A DNA stretch of 60,232 nucleotides from Limosilactobacillus balticus (GTDB lineage Bacteria > Bacillota > Bacilli > Lactobacillales > Lactobacillaceae): the NCBI RefSeq assembly GCF_014145615.1, contig NZ_JACIVH010000068.1:1-60232 (forward strand), written 5' to 3'. The notes below the pieces were generated by a model. It had not been told where the DNA came from. It was given only the letters and a program-made list of their open reading frames with translations, and ran no database searches. Both the position numbers and the translations under genes were made by a program. Positions 24,428 through 34,193 of this stretch are shown here, piece after piece. How positions within the stretch are numbered: the first letter of the stretch is position 1; the number at the start of each line of letters is the position of its first letter.

Positions 24428-25622
24428 GTTATTTAGCAAGCGTCGCAGTCAACACTTTATGCTCTTACTGCGCTATTGGCGACTAGTCTTCAATGATCAC
24501 TTTGTCATCGCCTTGTTTTTCCTGTTCGGAGCCTTGGCGTATGGCTACTCCCAATGGCTGCCAACCTTGGGGCCGCATAAATGGTGGACCAGGTTGATCT
24601 TGATCGGCTGGTTTACGGTTATCGCCCAAATCGGTCGGCTTGCAACGCTGATCAAAAAGCCGGACCCAGTCTTTCTCTTGCCGCAAGTTGAAGGAATCCA
24701 TCGTTACCTTAACCAGGCAACCTGGTATAGTCTGATCTTAGCGGAAATAATGACAGTGGTCGGCGCCTTTATCGCCCTACCGTTCGCGTTAACAACGGAA
24801 AAACTCAGCAGTGCCGAGATTGTGACCATTTTTTTAGTCGCCATTGTCAATAAGGCTGATTGGATGTATGTGGCCCGTAAATCATTGAGCTTACGATGGG
24901 GTGGTCAACAATGGCGGACCCGGTTAGAATACTGGATAAACCCGCTCCTTGCTTCAATCGCAACGTGGCTGGTTAACCCCTATGTCGGCTTTGTCGTAGC
25001 AGTACTCCTATACTTAGCGGTAATTATCTATTATCGTGATCTTGCCGTCAATTGGCGCATTGCCGTCAAGGTAGAACAAGATCGGATGTATAGTGTCTAC
25101 CGTTTCTTTAACCTTTTTACCGATGTGCCAAGTGTTCAGGGAAATACAAAACGCCGGAAGTGGGCAGATGGGTTGATTCACTGGTTAAGCAAGGATGGTC
25201 AACCATGGTCTTACTTATACGCTCGGGCATTTGTCCGCAGTACGGAGGTGAGTGGGATCGTTAGTCGGTTGACCCTGTTAGGAATGGTGATTGTCTTCTT
25301 ACTACCAGCGGGCTGGCTTAGTACCGTGGTGGTCGTGCTCTTTATCTACTTGATAGCGACCCAGCTGATGCCACTTTATGACCAGTATGAATCGAATGTC
25401 TTTACCCACATCTATCCGATCCCAGCTAGTCAGCAACAGGCAGACTTTAAGCAGCTGTTAACCAAGGTGACGGCGCTTGAAGCACTATTGATCGCTCTTG
25501 CTAGTATCAGTTGGCAGCTGAATGTCGGTCAGATGCTAATTAATCTTATTATTGCGGCAGTCGAAGTGGTCTTATTAAGTCGTTTCTACTTCAATGTCAG
25601 AGTCAAAAAACTAATGAAATGA
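24420..25622 (+). CDS. ecsB: EcsB, ABC transporter membrane subunit
   Basis: 400 residues with several hydrophobic segments in two clusters (about 25-45, 60-75, 103-150, 180-210, 285-320, 360-395). Partner permease of EcsA. I chose the ATG at 24420 (sequence MNKLFSKRRSQHF), overlapping the ecsA stop by 8 bases with AAAGGGTGA as the SD. The more upstream in-frame start lies inside ecsA without reason. A third gene (ecsC) is not present here; trmB follows by 12 bp. Confidence 0.88.
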   Translation: MNKLFSKRRSQHFMLLLRYWRLVFNDHFVIALFFLFGALAYGYSQWLPTLGPHKWWTRLILIGWFTVIAQIGRLATLIKKPDPVFLLPQVEGIHRYLNQATWYSLILAEIMTVVGAFIALPFALTTEKLSSAEIVTIFLVAIVNKADWMYVARKSLSLRWGGQQWRTRLEYWINPLLASIATWLVNPYVGFVVAVLLYLAVIIYYRDLAVNWRIAVKVEQDRMYSVYRFFNLFTDVPSVQGNTKRRKWADGLIHWLSKDGQPWSYLYARAFVRSTEVSGIVSRLTLLGMVIVFLLPAGWLSTVVVVLFIYLIATQLMPLYDQYESNVFTHIYPIPASQQQADFKQLLTKVTALEALLIALASISWQLNVGQMLINLIIAAVEVVLLSRFYFNVRVKKLMK

Positions 25623-25634
25623 GGATTTTAATCT

Positions 25635-26276
25635 ATGCGTGTTAAACATAAAAAGTGGGCTGATCCATTAATTGCTGCTCATCCCGAACTAATGATTGAT
25701 GATGCTACTCAATTTAAGGGTAAGTGGCAATCACGGTTTGCCAAAGAACAGCCCCTCCACTTAGAAGTGGGGATGGGGAAAGGTCAATTTATCATTGGCA
25801 TGGCGAAGGCTCATCCCGAAATCAACTTTATTGGTCTTGAAATTCAACGGACCGTTGCGGCAATCGCCCTCAAAAAAGCGCTTGAGGAAGACTTGCCAAA
25901 CCTCCAATTAATTTGTGGGGATGGGGAAGACTTGCAAGAATACTTTGAGGATGGGGAAGTCGCTAAGATGTACCTTAACTTCTCTGATCCATGGCCGAAG
26001 AAACGGCATGCTAAACGGCGGTTGACCTACAAGACCTTTTTAGCAACCTATCAGCAAATCCTTCAAGATCAAGGCACAATTGAACTCAAAACTGATAACA
26101 TGGGTCTCTTTGAATTCTCACTAGAAAGCATGAATAACTACGGAATGATCTTTGATGGTGTCTGGTTAGACCTGCACCATAGCGAAGAAAATGAACATAA
26201 TGTTGAAACCGAGTATGAGCAAAAATTTGCGGCGAAAGGCCAACCAATCTATAAGCTAATTGCTAATTTTAAGTAA
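25635..26276 (+). CDS. trmB: tRNA (guanine-N7)-methyltransferase
   Basis: 213 residues, full length. SAM-dependent enzyme making m7G46 in tRNA. SAM-binding [11 protein letters not shown] (about 43-53), GLEIQR (about 67-72), the family signature [16 protein letters not shown] (about 116-131) and LKTDN (about 154-158). It follows ecsB closely and is ended by a strong hairpin. Confidence 0.96.
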   Translation: MRVKHKKWADPLIAAHPELMIDDATQFKGKWQSRFAKEQPLHLEVGMGKGQFIIGMAKAHPEINFIGLEIQRTVAAIALKKALEEDLPNLQLICGDGEDLQEYFEDGEVAKMYLNFSDPWPKKRHAKRRLTYKTFLATYQQILQDQGTIELKTDNMGLFEFSLESMNNYGMIFDGVWLDLHHSEENEHNVETEYEQKFAAKGQPIYKLIANFK

Positions 26277-26324
26277 AATACTAGTCAGTAAGTAGACGAA
26301 TACTTGCTGACTAGTATTTTTTAG
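26276..26324 (+). terminator. Terminator after trmB
   Basis: AATACTAGTCAG (from about 26278) pairs perfectly with CTGACTAGTATT (to about 26319), with AAGTA/TACTT extending the stem, then TTTTTT. Confidence 0.88.
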
Positions 26325-26508
26325 CTTTTTTGTTGGGGATGAGAAATCGATTTCTTTATAGCGATATCAAATAAAAAAGTGTATTTAAAAGTAATTCCGC
26401 CATAAATGGAATGATAATTTTGTGTTTATGATTCGATAAATATGTGCTAGAATGTTTTCGAAAAATAAATTATAAGTTATGACGTACAGATATATGGGGG
26501 GATATTGA

Positions 26509-29500
26509 ATGTCGAAGAACAATACACAAGAATATGTACGTAAAATGGAACCGCAACGGCAACGGTTTGGTTTACGCAAACTCAGTGTTGGTGTTGCGTC
26601 GGTCTTATTAGGAACGACATTTATGGTCGGGGGTACCGTAGCACACGCTGATAATATACCTATTGCGCAAGAAGCAACAACAGCAAATACCGATATTACT
26701 GAGCCAGTTTCTACTTCTGCTGTACAAGCTGATAAACAAACTAATGGAGAACAAAACTCAGTCGAAAATACTAGTAGTAATCCACAAAAGGAACAACAAT
26801 TAGTAAATAAAACAAGTGATGAGAACACAGATCAACTGAACAATGAAAAGAATCAAGAATTGTTAAAGGATAACGAGTATGAATCGATTGCTAATTTAAA
26901 TAAAAACAATGTCAACACACAAAATACTCCAGTTGAAGAAAGTAAGGTTTCCCAAGCTGCTACCGAACAAAATGCAAGAATTGATTTAACGTTTGTTGAT
27001 GATGACGATAACGGAAAGATAGTAGATTATTCAGAATATTTACCAAGCGAAAATAATGGTCATCATTATGCGTACGGAAAAGTTGGCGATAAGGTTAATG
27101 AGAAAGCATACAATAATGGTACGATGAGTATTGAACGTATGCTGAAGATTTTAGGTGTTTGGAATTATAAACCAGCTGGTGCATATCAAGCTCCAACAGA
27201 ATTTACAAGCCCTGAAATGAGCTTTCAAATTCATTTAAAACACCAAACACGGCAAAAAGAATACGATCCAATTACTCTTACTAGAACTATCCACTATCGT
27301 CATACAATGGCAACTGATGGTAAAACGATGCAAGATGATCAAGGAAAAGAAGTTCCTGATTATAAAGTAAAGTATCAAATTACGCCAACGGTTACTTTCG
27401 ATCTAGTTACCAATGAGGTGAAAAATGGAATATTCAATGTTAAGAATTTAACTACTGACGAAACTTATACAATTGCTAGTAAAAATAATCGGCTAGTAGT
27501 TGATTATTTTGATCCAATCATGTCACCGGATGTGTCACAACGATGGAAGCCTCAAGTAGTCGAAACAACGGAATCATTTGATAAATTACCTGATCTTAAT
27601 TATTGGAAATTATTTGCCAATGGAAATATTTCTGATAATCAATCAGTAGTTTATAAGGTAGACTATACAAAAATAAAAATTGGCGATTACGTTCCTAATG
27701 ATGAATTATATTACAATACTGATATAGAGGAATCAGCTGATGGGACAAAAGAGACGGTATATCGTTATTTTTATTATGGAATGACCGATGAAAATGATGA
27801 AGGGGTTAACATCGATCATGTAACTAAGCAACACTATGCTGGCCGCCAAGCTCTTGAGTTTACGCGTACGAAGACTGTTGGTACTGATGGACAAGTGACA
27901 TATGGTAAATGGATTCCTGTCACAACAGATACTTTCCCTGAATATAATTACAACGATAATTATCAGGTTAAAGGATACGATGGACAGTATTCTCATGCAC
28001 CGGCTGTAAAGTATTACCCAAATGATCCAACGAAAAATGGTGGAATGAGTGTTTTTGATCCATATGGTCCTTTATACAAAGTATCAATTATTGATGATGT
28101 AACTGGTGAGACATTAAATACTTATAAAAAGAATCCGGTACCGGAAGCCGGAGATGATTATCAATACACGCGTGATCGAGCTGAAAAGACTCGTCAAAGT
28201 ATTTATGACCAAGTTGATAAATACAAGAGTAAAGGATACACGGTTGTAAGCGATGACTTTGGTAGTATTAGTATTAATAATACTGATAATGCTAACCACA
28301 GTGAAGGAACAGATGAAGACGCTAAGTATGTATATACAATTCATCTTACTCATAAAGCAACTCCTCACACTGATTCTAAGATCGCTAGCCGTACCATTCA
28401 TTATGTTGCTAATACTAAGGATGGTAAGCAATTACTTGACGATACCACCCAAAAGGTTACTTTGAGGGGTGTTTACTACACCGACGCAACCGACCCAACC
28501 TCAACTAAGTTAGTTCATACTAAGACTACTACAGATGGCGAGTTGGTCGTTGATACTTCGGTTAGTGATCCTGCTGAGGAAGCTTGGACAGTAGATGCAC
28601 ATTCATCTCAAGGCTTAACTGCCGATCAAAAGAACTTAGCTGCTGTAACTACTCCAGAAACTATCAGCTTAACTGATAGCCAAGTAGCAAAGCGTGGTGT
28701 CGATTCTGGCAATTGGTACTTGATTGGTACTGACGCTAATGGTGAGGTTTCTTACGGAGATCCTACTGCATCTACTTGGAAAGATGAATTACCAGACGGC
28801 TACTTAATCTATAAGCAAAAAGCTCAATACAACATTCACTATGTTGACGTTAATGGTGTAGAAGGTAAGGATGTTTATACTCCAACAGACGGTAAAGAAC
28901 TTAATGATCACCATATCTCTAATATTGGTAGCGCTAATTATGTTGGTGATACACCTGATGCAACTAACAACTTATGGACTAACTACGAAAAAGAGGGCTA
29001 TGTTCTAGTTGGTTTATCTAATAATGCTACAGATGGTAAGTTAGGTAAGCAAACTTTAACTCATGATGTTCAAGATCAATACGTTTACTTGAAGCATGCA
29101 GCTAAGGTCATTACACCAAATACACCAGTTGATGAAGTACCAAAGAATTCAAGTGTTAAGCCAGAAGACTTAAGCAAGAGCGCAGATCGTATTATCCACT
29201 ACGTAACTGAAAAGGATAAGACTCCATTACTTGACGATACTACGCAAAAAGTTACTTTTGAAGGTACCGCTTATGTAGATGCAGTAAATGGTAAGCTTGT
29301 TCAGCCAGAAGAAGGCACTGATGCTCTTACAGGTGGCAAGGCATTACTTGCACTTACTACTCCTGGCAAGATTACTTGGACTGCAACAGCAGGCGATGGT
29401 TCAACAGTTGACGATCATGGTGCAAGTTTCAACGAAGTAACTAAGCCTGTAATTACTGATGGTAAGCTTGCAGGTAAATGGCTTGTAACTAAAGCTACTG

Positions 29501-31455
29501 CTAATAATGCTAAGCAAGATGGAACTGATCTTGATCCAGCAAGCAAGAACTTTGATGCACATCGTGAAGTAACTTTGGAATACGTCAAGGACGTTAAAGC
29601 TGATATTACTTACTGGGACATCACTGACGGTATGGATCACAAGGTTCAACTTGGTAATACCGACCCTGCAAGTGATAGTGAAGGTAGACCTAACGAATTA
29701 ATCCACTTTAACAATAATGAAAAGCGTATCTCTGATCTTGAAAATGCAGGTTATGTCTTTGTGGATACTGACTATCACAATGGTGATAAATATGGCACAG
29801 AAGATAGTCATTTCAATGTATACTTAAGACACGCAGTTAAGAACATTACACCAAATACGCCAGCCAAAGAAGTACCAAAGAATCCAGATGGTACTCCAGC
29901 TGTAGATCCAAGTGATTTGCATAAGGAATTCACTCGCAATATTACTTTTGTCGCAAATAATGATGATAAGAGTACTTTGAGTGATCCAATTTCTCAAAAG
30001 GTTACATTTGATGGTCATATTTATGTAGATGTGGTAACTGGTCAAGCCACTACTCCAGAAACTATCAAGAATGCTAATGGTGAGAACGTTCAAGTTGCAA
30101 CTACTAAAGCTGGCAAGATTGAATGGAACCATGAAACTCAAACTATGGATGGTGTTCGTCGTCAGTACATTACCTTAAAGAAGGGCGACAAGTACGCAAC
30201 TTCTGATGATATGGTTGGTACTTGGCACTGGATTAGTGGTACGGCTGACGAGATTACTTTGACACCAACTTCAGATAATCCTGAGGACCTTCAATTAGTT
30301 TACGAAAAGAACGAGCATGAAACAGGTCCAGATGAAGATCATGATTTACCAAAGGTTGACGTAAAACAAGAAACTAAGACTTTCACTAGAACTGTTGTCT
30401 ACCATGGTACTAAAGATGGTGGCAAGACTTACCAAGATGTAAATGGTTCACCAGATGGTAAGAACACTTACAAGCAAACTGTAATCTTTACTAGAAATGT
30501 TTTCTCAACTACTAATAAAGATGGTAAGGTAACAATTCTTGAAACTGATCCATGGACAACTACTGATAGTACTATGGGGCGTGTAGATTCCAAGAAGCCT
30601 AGTGAAGTTGGTTATGATGAAGTTGATACTAAGTTTATTAATGCACGTACAATTGATCCAAATAAGGATACTACTGATTTAGGAACCTTCATTGTGACAT
30701 ATACAGCTACCCCAACGCAGCCAACAGAGCAACCAACGGAACAGCCGACGAGTCAACCGACCGTTCAACCAACGGAACAGCCGACGAGTCAGCCAACCGT
30801 TCAACCAACGGAACAGCCAACGAGTCAACCGACTGTTCAACCAACGGAACAGCCGACGAGTCAGCCAACCGTTCAACCAACAGAGCAACCAACGAGTCAG
30901 CCAACCGTTCAACCAACGGAACAGCCGACAAGTCAGCCAACTGTTCAACCAACGGAACAGCCAACGAGTCAACCGACTGTTCAACCAACGGAACAGCCGA
31001 CGAGTCAGCCAACCGTTCAACCAACAGAACAGCCAACGAGTCAACCGACTGTTCAACCAACAGAGCAGCCGACGAGCCAACCGACTGCCCAACCAACAGA
31101 ACAGCCAACGAGCCAACCGACCGTTCAACCAACAGAACAGCCAACGAGTCAGCCAACCGCTCAACCAACGGAACAGCCGACGAGTCAACCGACCGCTCAG
31201 CCAACAGAGCAGCCGACTGTTCAACCAACAGAACAGCCAACGAGTCAGCCAACCGCTCAACCAACGGAACAGCCGACGAGTCAACCGACCGCTCAACCAA
31301 CAGAGCAGCCAACCGCTCAATCAACTACTAAGCAAGGTGCTCAACAATTGCCACAAACTGGTAATCAAAAGTCATCAAGCTTAATTGGTCTCGGTTTTGC
31401 TGGTCTTCTCTCAGCACTTGGCTTAACAAAAGTAAATAAGAAACGGAAAGATTAA
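26509..31455 (+). CDS. LPQTG-anchored giant surface protein, mucus-binding/adhesin type
   Basis: 1648 residues. YSIRK-like signal (RFGLRKLSVGVASVLLGTTF, about 19-38) with cleavage likely after AHA (47). Then a polar low-complexity stretch to about 160 and a unique region to about 620. Mub/MucBP-like modules follow, starting near residues 624, 773, 890, 1030, 1142 and 1293; each opens with a strand such as RTIHYV or FTRNITFV and is followed by QKVTF. Residues 1401-1605 are Pro/Thr/Gln repeats that would cross the wall. The sorting signal is LPQTG (1614-1618), a hydrophobic stretch and KKRKD. Function as an adhesin to mucus or host glycans is inferred from family. Confidence 0.92.
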   Translation: MSKNNTQEYVRKMEPQRQRFGLRKLSVGVASVLLGTTFMVGGTVAHADNIPIAQEATTANTDITEPVSTSAVQADKQTNGEQNSVENTSSNPQKEQQLVNKTSDENTDQLNNEKNQELLKDNEYESIANLNKNNVNTQNTPVEESKVSQAATEQNARIDLTFVDDDDNGKIVDYSEYLPSENNGHHYAYGKVGDKVNEKAYNNGTMSIERMLKILGVWNYKPAGAYQAPTEFTSPEMSFQIHLKHQTRQKEYDPITLTRTIHYRHTMATDGKTMQDDQGKEVPDYKVKYQITPTVTFDLVTNEVKNGIFNVKNLTTDETYTIASKNNRLVVDYFDPIMSPDVSQRWKPQVVETTESFDKLPDLNYWKLFANGNISDNQSVVYKVDYTKIKIGDYVPNDELYYNTDIEESADGTKETVYRYFYYGMTDENDEGVNIDHVTKQHYAGRQALEFTRTKTVGTDGQVTYGKWIPVTTDTFPEYNYNDNYQVKGYDGQYSHAPAVKYYPNDPTKNGGMSVFDPYGPLYKVSIIDDVTGETLNTYKKNPVPEAGDDYQYTRDRAEKTRQSIYDQVDKYKSKGYTVVSDDFGSISINNTDNANHSEGTDEDAKYVYTIHLTHKATPHTDSKIASRTIHYVANTKDGKQLLDDTTQKVTLRGVYYTDATDPTSTKLVHTKTTTDGELVVDTSVSDPAEEAWTVDAHSSQGLTADQKNLAAVTTPETISLTDSQVAKRGVDSGNWYLIGTDANGEVSYGDPTASTWKDELPDGYLIYKQKAQYNIHYVDVNGVEGKDVYTPTDGKELNDHHISNIGSANYVGDTPDATNNLWTNYEKEGYVLVGLSNNATDGKLGKQTLTHDVQDQYVYLKHAAKVITPNTPVDEVPKNSSVKPEDLSKSADRIIHYVTEKDKTPLLDDTTQKVTFEGTAYVDAVNGKLVQPEEGTDALTGGKALLALTTPGKITWTATAGDGSTVDDHGASFNEVTKPVITDGKLAGKWLVTKATANNAKQDGTDLDPASKNFDAHREVTLEYVKDVKADITYWDITDGMDHKVQLGNTDPASDSEGRPNELIHFNNNEKRISDLENAGYVFVDTDYHNGDKYGTEDSHFNVYLRHAVKNITPNTPAKEVPKNPDGTPAVDPSDLHKEFTRNITFVANNDDKSTLSDPISQKVTFDGHIYVDVVTGQATTPETIKNANGENVQVATTKAGKIEWNHETQTMDGVRRQYITLKKGDKYATSDDMVGTWHWISGTADEITLTPTSDNPEDLQLVYEKNEHETGPDEDHDLPKVDVKQETKTFTRTVVYHGTKDGGKTYQDVNGSPDGKNTYKQTVIFTRNVFSTTNKDGKVTILETDPWTTTDSTMGRVDSKKPSEVGYDEVDTKFINARTIDPNKDTTDLGTFIVTYTATPTQPTEQPTEQPTSQPTVQPTEQPTSQPTVQPTEQPTSQPTVQPTEQPTSQPTVQPTEQPTSQPTVQPTEQPTSQPTVQPTEQPTSQPTVQPTEQPTSQPTVQPTEQPTSQPTVQPTEQPTSQPTAQPTEQPTSQPTVQPTEQPTSQPTAQPTEQPTSQPTAQPTEQPTVQPTEQPTSQPTAQPTEQPTSQPTAQPTEQPTAQSTTKQGAQQLPQTGNQKSSSLIGLGFAGLLSALGLTKVNKKRKD
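30716..31323 (+). repeat. 36-bp tandem coding repeats in the adhesin stalk
   Basis: About 15 full copies of a 36-bp unit encode PTEQPTSQPTVQ or PTEQPTSQPTAQ. Copies differ at third positions (for example ACG/ACA, CAG/CAA). Two short units (PTEQPTVQ and PTEQPTAQ) near the end show unequal exchange. The array stays in frame and should vary in length between strains. Confidence 0.95.
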
Positions 31456-31465
31456 TTTCCTGCTA

Positions 31466-31514
31466 AAAAGGAGTAACCCTCAGCCATCTTGGCTGTAAGG
31501 ATTACTCCTTTTTA
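31466..31514. terminator. Bidirectional terminator between adhesin and glycosyltransferase
   Basis: AAAAAGGAGTAA pairs with TTACTCCTTTTT (to 31512) with an inner CAGCC/GGCTG stem. Runs of T on both strands serve the two convergent genes. Confidence 0.85.
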
Positions 31515-33005
31515 TTTATTATTGATTAACTTTTGCCATTTTAGCGCGACATGATCGAAGTGGTATTTTTGTGCTGCTTTTTGCGCGTTTTGGGCATATT
31601 TCTTTGCAAGTTTAGGATCTTCTAACAGTTTTCGCAGTTGCTGGTATAAGGCTTCTTGATCGTTAGGGGGGATCAGTTTACCGCTCTGCTGGTCATCGAT
31701 TATGTCAGCTGGTCCATAATTGATATCATAACTAATAACTGGACAGCCATGGCCCTGTGCTTCTAGGACAGCCATCGCAAAGCCCTCGTAATAGCTTGTT
31801 AAAATCTCTGCTTGGGCATGTTCATAGACAGCACTAAGGTCATCGCAATAGCCGACGAAATTAATGTATTGTTCAGCGTTATTCCCTTTAACCAATGACT
31901 TCAGGGCGTTGGCAGTTTGGTTTTTATTCCAACTATCACTATAGCCATAAATATCAAGGGTCACTTGCGGGAAATCATGATGGAGCCGAATAATTGCATT
32001 GATAATATGATCAAGCTGTTTGATTTTAGAAAGTCGGGCAACCGCGATGAATTTTCCGGTTTGGCGATAGGCAAGGGGGATTTCTTTTGCGAGCTCTGTG
32101 CTTGTTAAATAGGTCACTGGAATGCCGTAACTATGGTTGGTTTGGAACCGTTTCGCAGCGTCTTGAGCTTCTTGATCCGTGGCCGAAATGAGCCCGGTGA
32201 GTTGACCTTTTGTAAGCATTGCTGAAATTGGCTGATAGATCGCTGAAATGGGTCCATTGCTTTGCCCATTATCGGTAAAAGCTGAGTGAAAGACTTGGTA
32301 CCGTCTTGCCGGCTTTTTCATTAGCGTAAACGACTTTAATGCGATGTTAGAACGATCACTGATAAGAATTGATTGGGAATCATCCCCAACAAGCTCATCT
32401 AAAAAGTGCGCCCGAAATTCGACTTCATTATCAAATTGCCATTCCTGCCCTTGATCGATTAGCTGAATAAGGGTGAGAATGGGGACATTACCTTCGCCAC
32501 CACGATAATGATAGATTATCTTGACCTGTCCATTATGATCGTAATACTGGCGAGCAATTAACCGTCCCTTATCTTCAAAATATTCAGTATAGGTACGACA
32601 TCCCTGATCGTAAAAGTCTCGTCGATTGGTAAAACCATACTGATCAAAATAGTCGATATAGTATAACCGTCCATTGCGGAAGTTGACGCGAACCCGTACT
32701 TTGCCATTGCGCAGGGCACAATTGTCCTTAACTTGGCAGGCGGGGACAGCTAATGCCTGCTTGATAATGGATTGATCAACTGTAGGATCAGCGTGGTAAG
32801 GAAGCTGTTGATAAAACTGATAGAGGTTAAGAACGCGGCCACTAACATTCAGTTTTTCTTCAATTGTCTGATGGTCAAAATTATATAGCATAGTGACGAT
32901 AGTGGCAGGGGCGTTCAAGTGATCGAAAATTCGTAATCGCTTGACCTGGGCGAGTTCAATGGCCGAGGTATGCAAATCCTGCCGGCTGGTAATGAAATAA
33001 TTCAT
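31512..33005 (-). CDS. GT4-family glycosyltransferase (GtfA/TagE-like)
   Basis: 497 residues, full length for the GtfA/TagE group with an N-terminal beta-meander domain (about 100-200, strands such as RVRVNFRNGRLYYIDYFDQ). The GT-B C-domain has FIAVARLSKIKQLDHII (donor site, about 320-336) and YYEGFAMAVLEAQGHGCPVI (about 415-434), the E-x7-E motif of retaining transferases. Relatives glucosylate teichoic acid (TagE) or start O-glycosylation of serine/threonine-rich adhesins (GtfA). Its place next to a threonine-rich surface protein favours the second role, but no GtfB or SecA2 genes are present in the window. Confidence 0.78.
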   Translation of the reverse strand: MNYFITSRQDLHTSAIELAQVKRLRIFDHLNAPATIVTMLYNFDHQTIEEKLNVSGRVLNLYQFYQQLPYHADPTVDQSIIKQALAVPACQVKDNCALRNGKVRVRVNFRNGRLYYIDYFDQYGFTNRRDFYDQGCRTYTEYFEDKGRLIARQYYDHNGQVKIIYHYRGGEGNVPILTLIQLIDQGQEWQFDNEVEFRAHFLDELVGDDSQSILISDRSNIALKSFTLMKKPARRYQVFHSAFTDNGQSNGPISAIYQPISAMLTKGQLTGLISATDQEAQDAAKRFQTNHSYGIPVTYLTSTELAKEIPLAYRQTGKFIAVARLSKIKQLDHIINAIIRLHHDFPQVTLDIYGYSDSWNKNQTANALKSLVKGNNAEQYINFVGYCDDLSAVYEHAQAEILTSYYEGFAMAVLEAQGHGCPVISYDINYGPADIIDDQQSGKLIPPNDQEALYQQLRKLLEDPKLAKKYAQNAQKAAQKYHFDHVALKWQKLINNK

Positions 33006-33043
33006 GATAAATTCCTTCTCAAACGATTTAGTGGTTTTATCCC

Positions 33044-34027
33044 TTAATCTGGATCTTTTAATGATTTACCACTCTTAATTTGCTTAAATTGATTGAATGC
33101 TTGTTCAACTGTTCGATATTCAGCAGTCGAAAGTTCAATTTTCATTGCCTGTGCATTAGAAAGGACTTGGCGGGCATTTTTAGCTCCTGGAATCACCGCA
33201 GTAATAAGTGGGTTTTGCAGATACCATGCGAGAATTATTTGGGCAATCGTAGCGTGATGGTTATCAGCAATTGGACGGACGAGATCAACAGCATGTAAAA
33301 TTGTGCTGTAACGTGGCTCTTTAAAGTCGGCAATCTGGCTGCGGATATCACTAGCAGGAAATGTTGCATCAGTGGTATACTTTCCAGTCAATAGCCCAGA
33401 AGCTAGCGGGAAGTAAGGGACAAAGCTGATGTTGTTTTCATTCAGGTAGTCGAGCATTCCTTCTGTTAGATGGTCTTGATGAAGAAGGCTGAATTCATCT
33501 TCTACAATGTCAACGTAACCATCCGCATTTGCCTCTTTGATTTGAGCAAGACTAAAATTGGAAACTCCGATTGCCCGAATCTTTCCTTCTTCCCGTAATT
33601 TTTGAAGAGCACCGACTGCCTCTGCTTTCGGGGTATCATGATCAGGAAAGTGCAGATAGTAAATATCAATATAGTCAGTTTGCAACCGTTGTAAACTGTC
33701 ATTGACTTGCTGAGTAATAAAATTTGGATCGTTATTAATAACTTCTTTACCCGTTGAAAAGTCATGAGCGCCCTTTGTTGCAATGATGATTTGATGCCGA
33801 TCGTAATCTTCAATGGCTTGCCCGATCAGTTCCTCTGAATGACCCAAGCCATAGACATAGGCAGTATCTAATAAATTGATTCCGTTATCTAAAGCCGTCT
33901 TAACAAGATCAATGCCGGCTTGATCATCTAAATCCGGGAAGAGATTATAACCGCCGACAGCGTTTGTTCCAAGACCGAGGGGATTTACTTCAACATCTGA
34001 ATGACCGATTGTTACTGGATACTTCAT
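33044..34027 (-). CDS. Aldo/keto reductase
   Basis: 327 residues, NADPH-dependent TIM-barrel oxidoreductase. Catalytic set D-Y-K-H is seen: LLDTAYVYG (about 52-60, D and Y), TKG (about 84-86) and YYLHFPD (about 118-124). The coenzyme-binding end is VIPGAKNARQV (about 283-293). The ATG at 34027 has AAGGAGG at 34034-34040; ten more codons upstream lack an SD. A cre-like site overlaps the leader. The substrate is unknown; general stress or fermentation roles are possible. Confidence 0.88.
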   Translation of the reverse strand: MKYPVTIGHSDVEVNPLGLGTNAVGGYNLFPDLDDQAGIDLVKTALDNGINLLDTAYVYGLGHSEELIGQAIEDYDRHQIIIATKGAHDFSTGKEVINNDPNFITQQVNDSLQRLQTDYIDIYYLHFPDHDTPKAEAVGALQKLREEGKIRAIGVSNFSLAQIKEANADGYVDIVEDEFSLLHQDHLTEGMLDYLNENNISFVPYFPLASGLLTGKYTTDATFPASDIRSQIADFKEPRYSTILHAVDLVRPIADNHHATIAQIILAWYLQNPLITAVIPGAKNARQVLSNAQAMKIELSTAEYRTVEQAFNQFKQIKSGKSLKDPD

Positions 34028-34046
34028 GATAAACCTCCTTATTGGG

Positions 34047-34060
34047 TGAAAGCGCATGCA
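34047..34060 (-). promoter_or_regulatory. Candidate CcpA (cre) site before the aldo/keto reductase
   Basis: TGAAAGCGCATGCA matches the cre consensus TGWAARCGYTWWCA at 12 of 14 positions. A minus-strand TATAAT lies at 34073-34078, so the site is just downstream of the likely start of transcription, a position that usually gives repression. Confidence 0.45.
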
Positions 34061-34193
34061 TCAATTGCTTTAATTATACTAAAAATACCCTTAGGATGGA
34101 CCGAAAGATTGCATTAAAATAGTAAATTAACGAAATTGAATTGAACGTTAAATTTAATTAAGTTGGGTTCAATAAGAAGGCGGATATTTGCAG

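Noticed and set aside
26385-26828. 147-codon minus-strand ORF at the start of the adhesin
   Set aside because: It overlaps the signal peptide region and promoter of a clear gene, and its hydrophobic sequence is the antisense of low-complexity codons.
30716-31323. 36-bp repeat array as a CRISPR
   Set aside because: Units are contiguous with no spacers, keep one reading frame and encode the wall-spanning stalk of an LPQTG protein; there are no cas genes.
30679-31324. Two long minus-strand ORFs opposite the adhesin repeats
   Set aside because: They are made of the repeat read in reverse (L-W-R or A-V-P-L-V-E-R patterns), have no SD, and their openness follows from the repeat composition.
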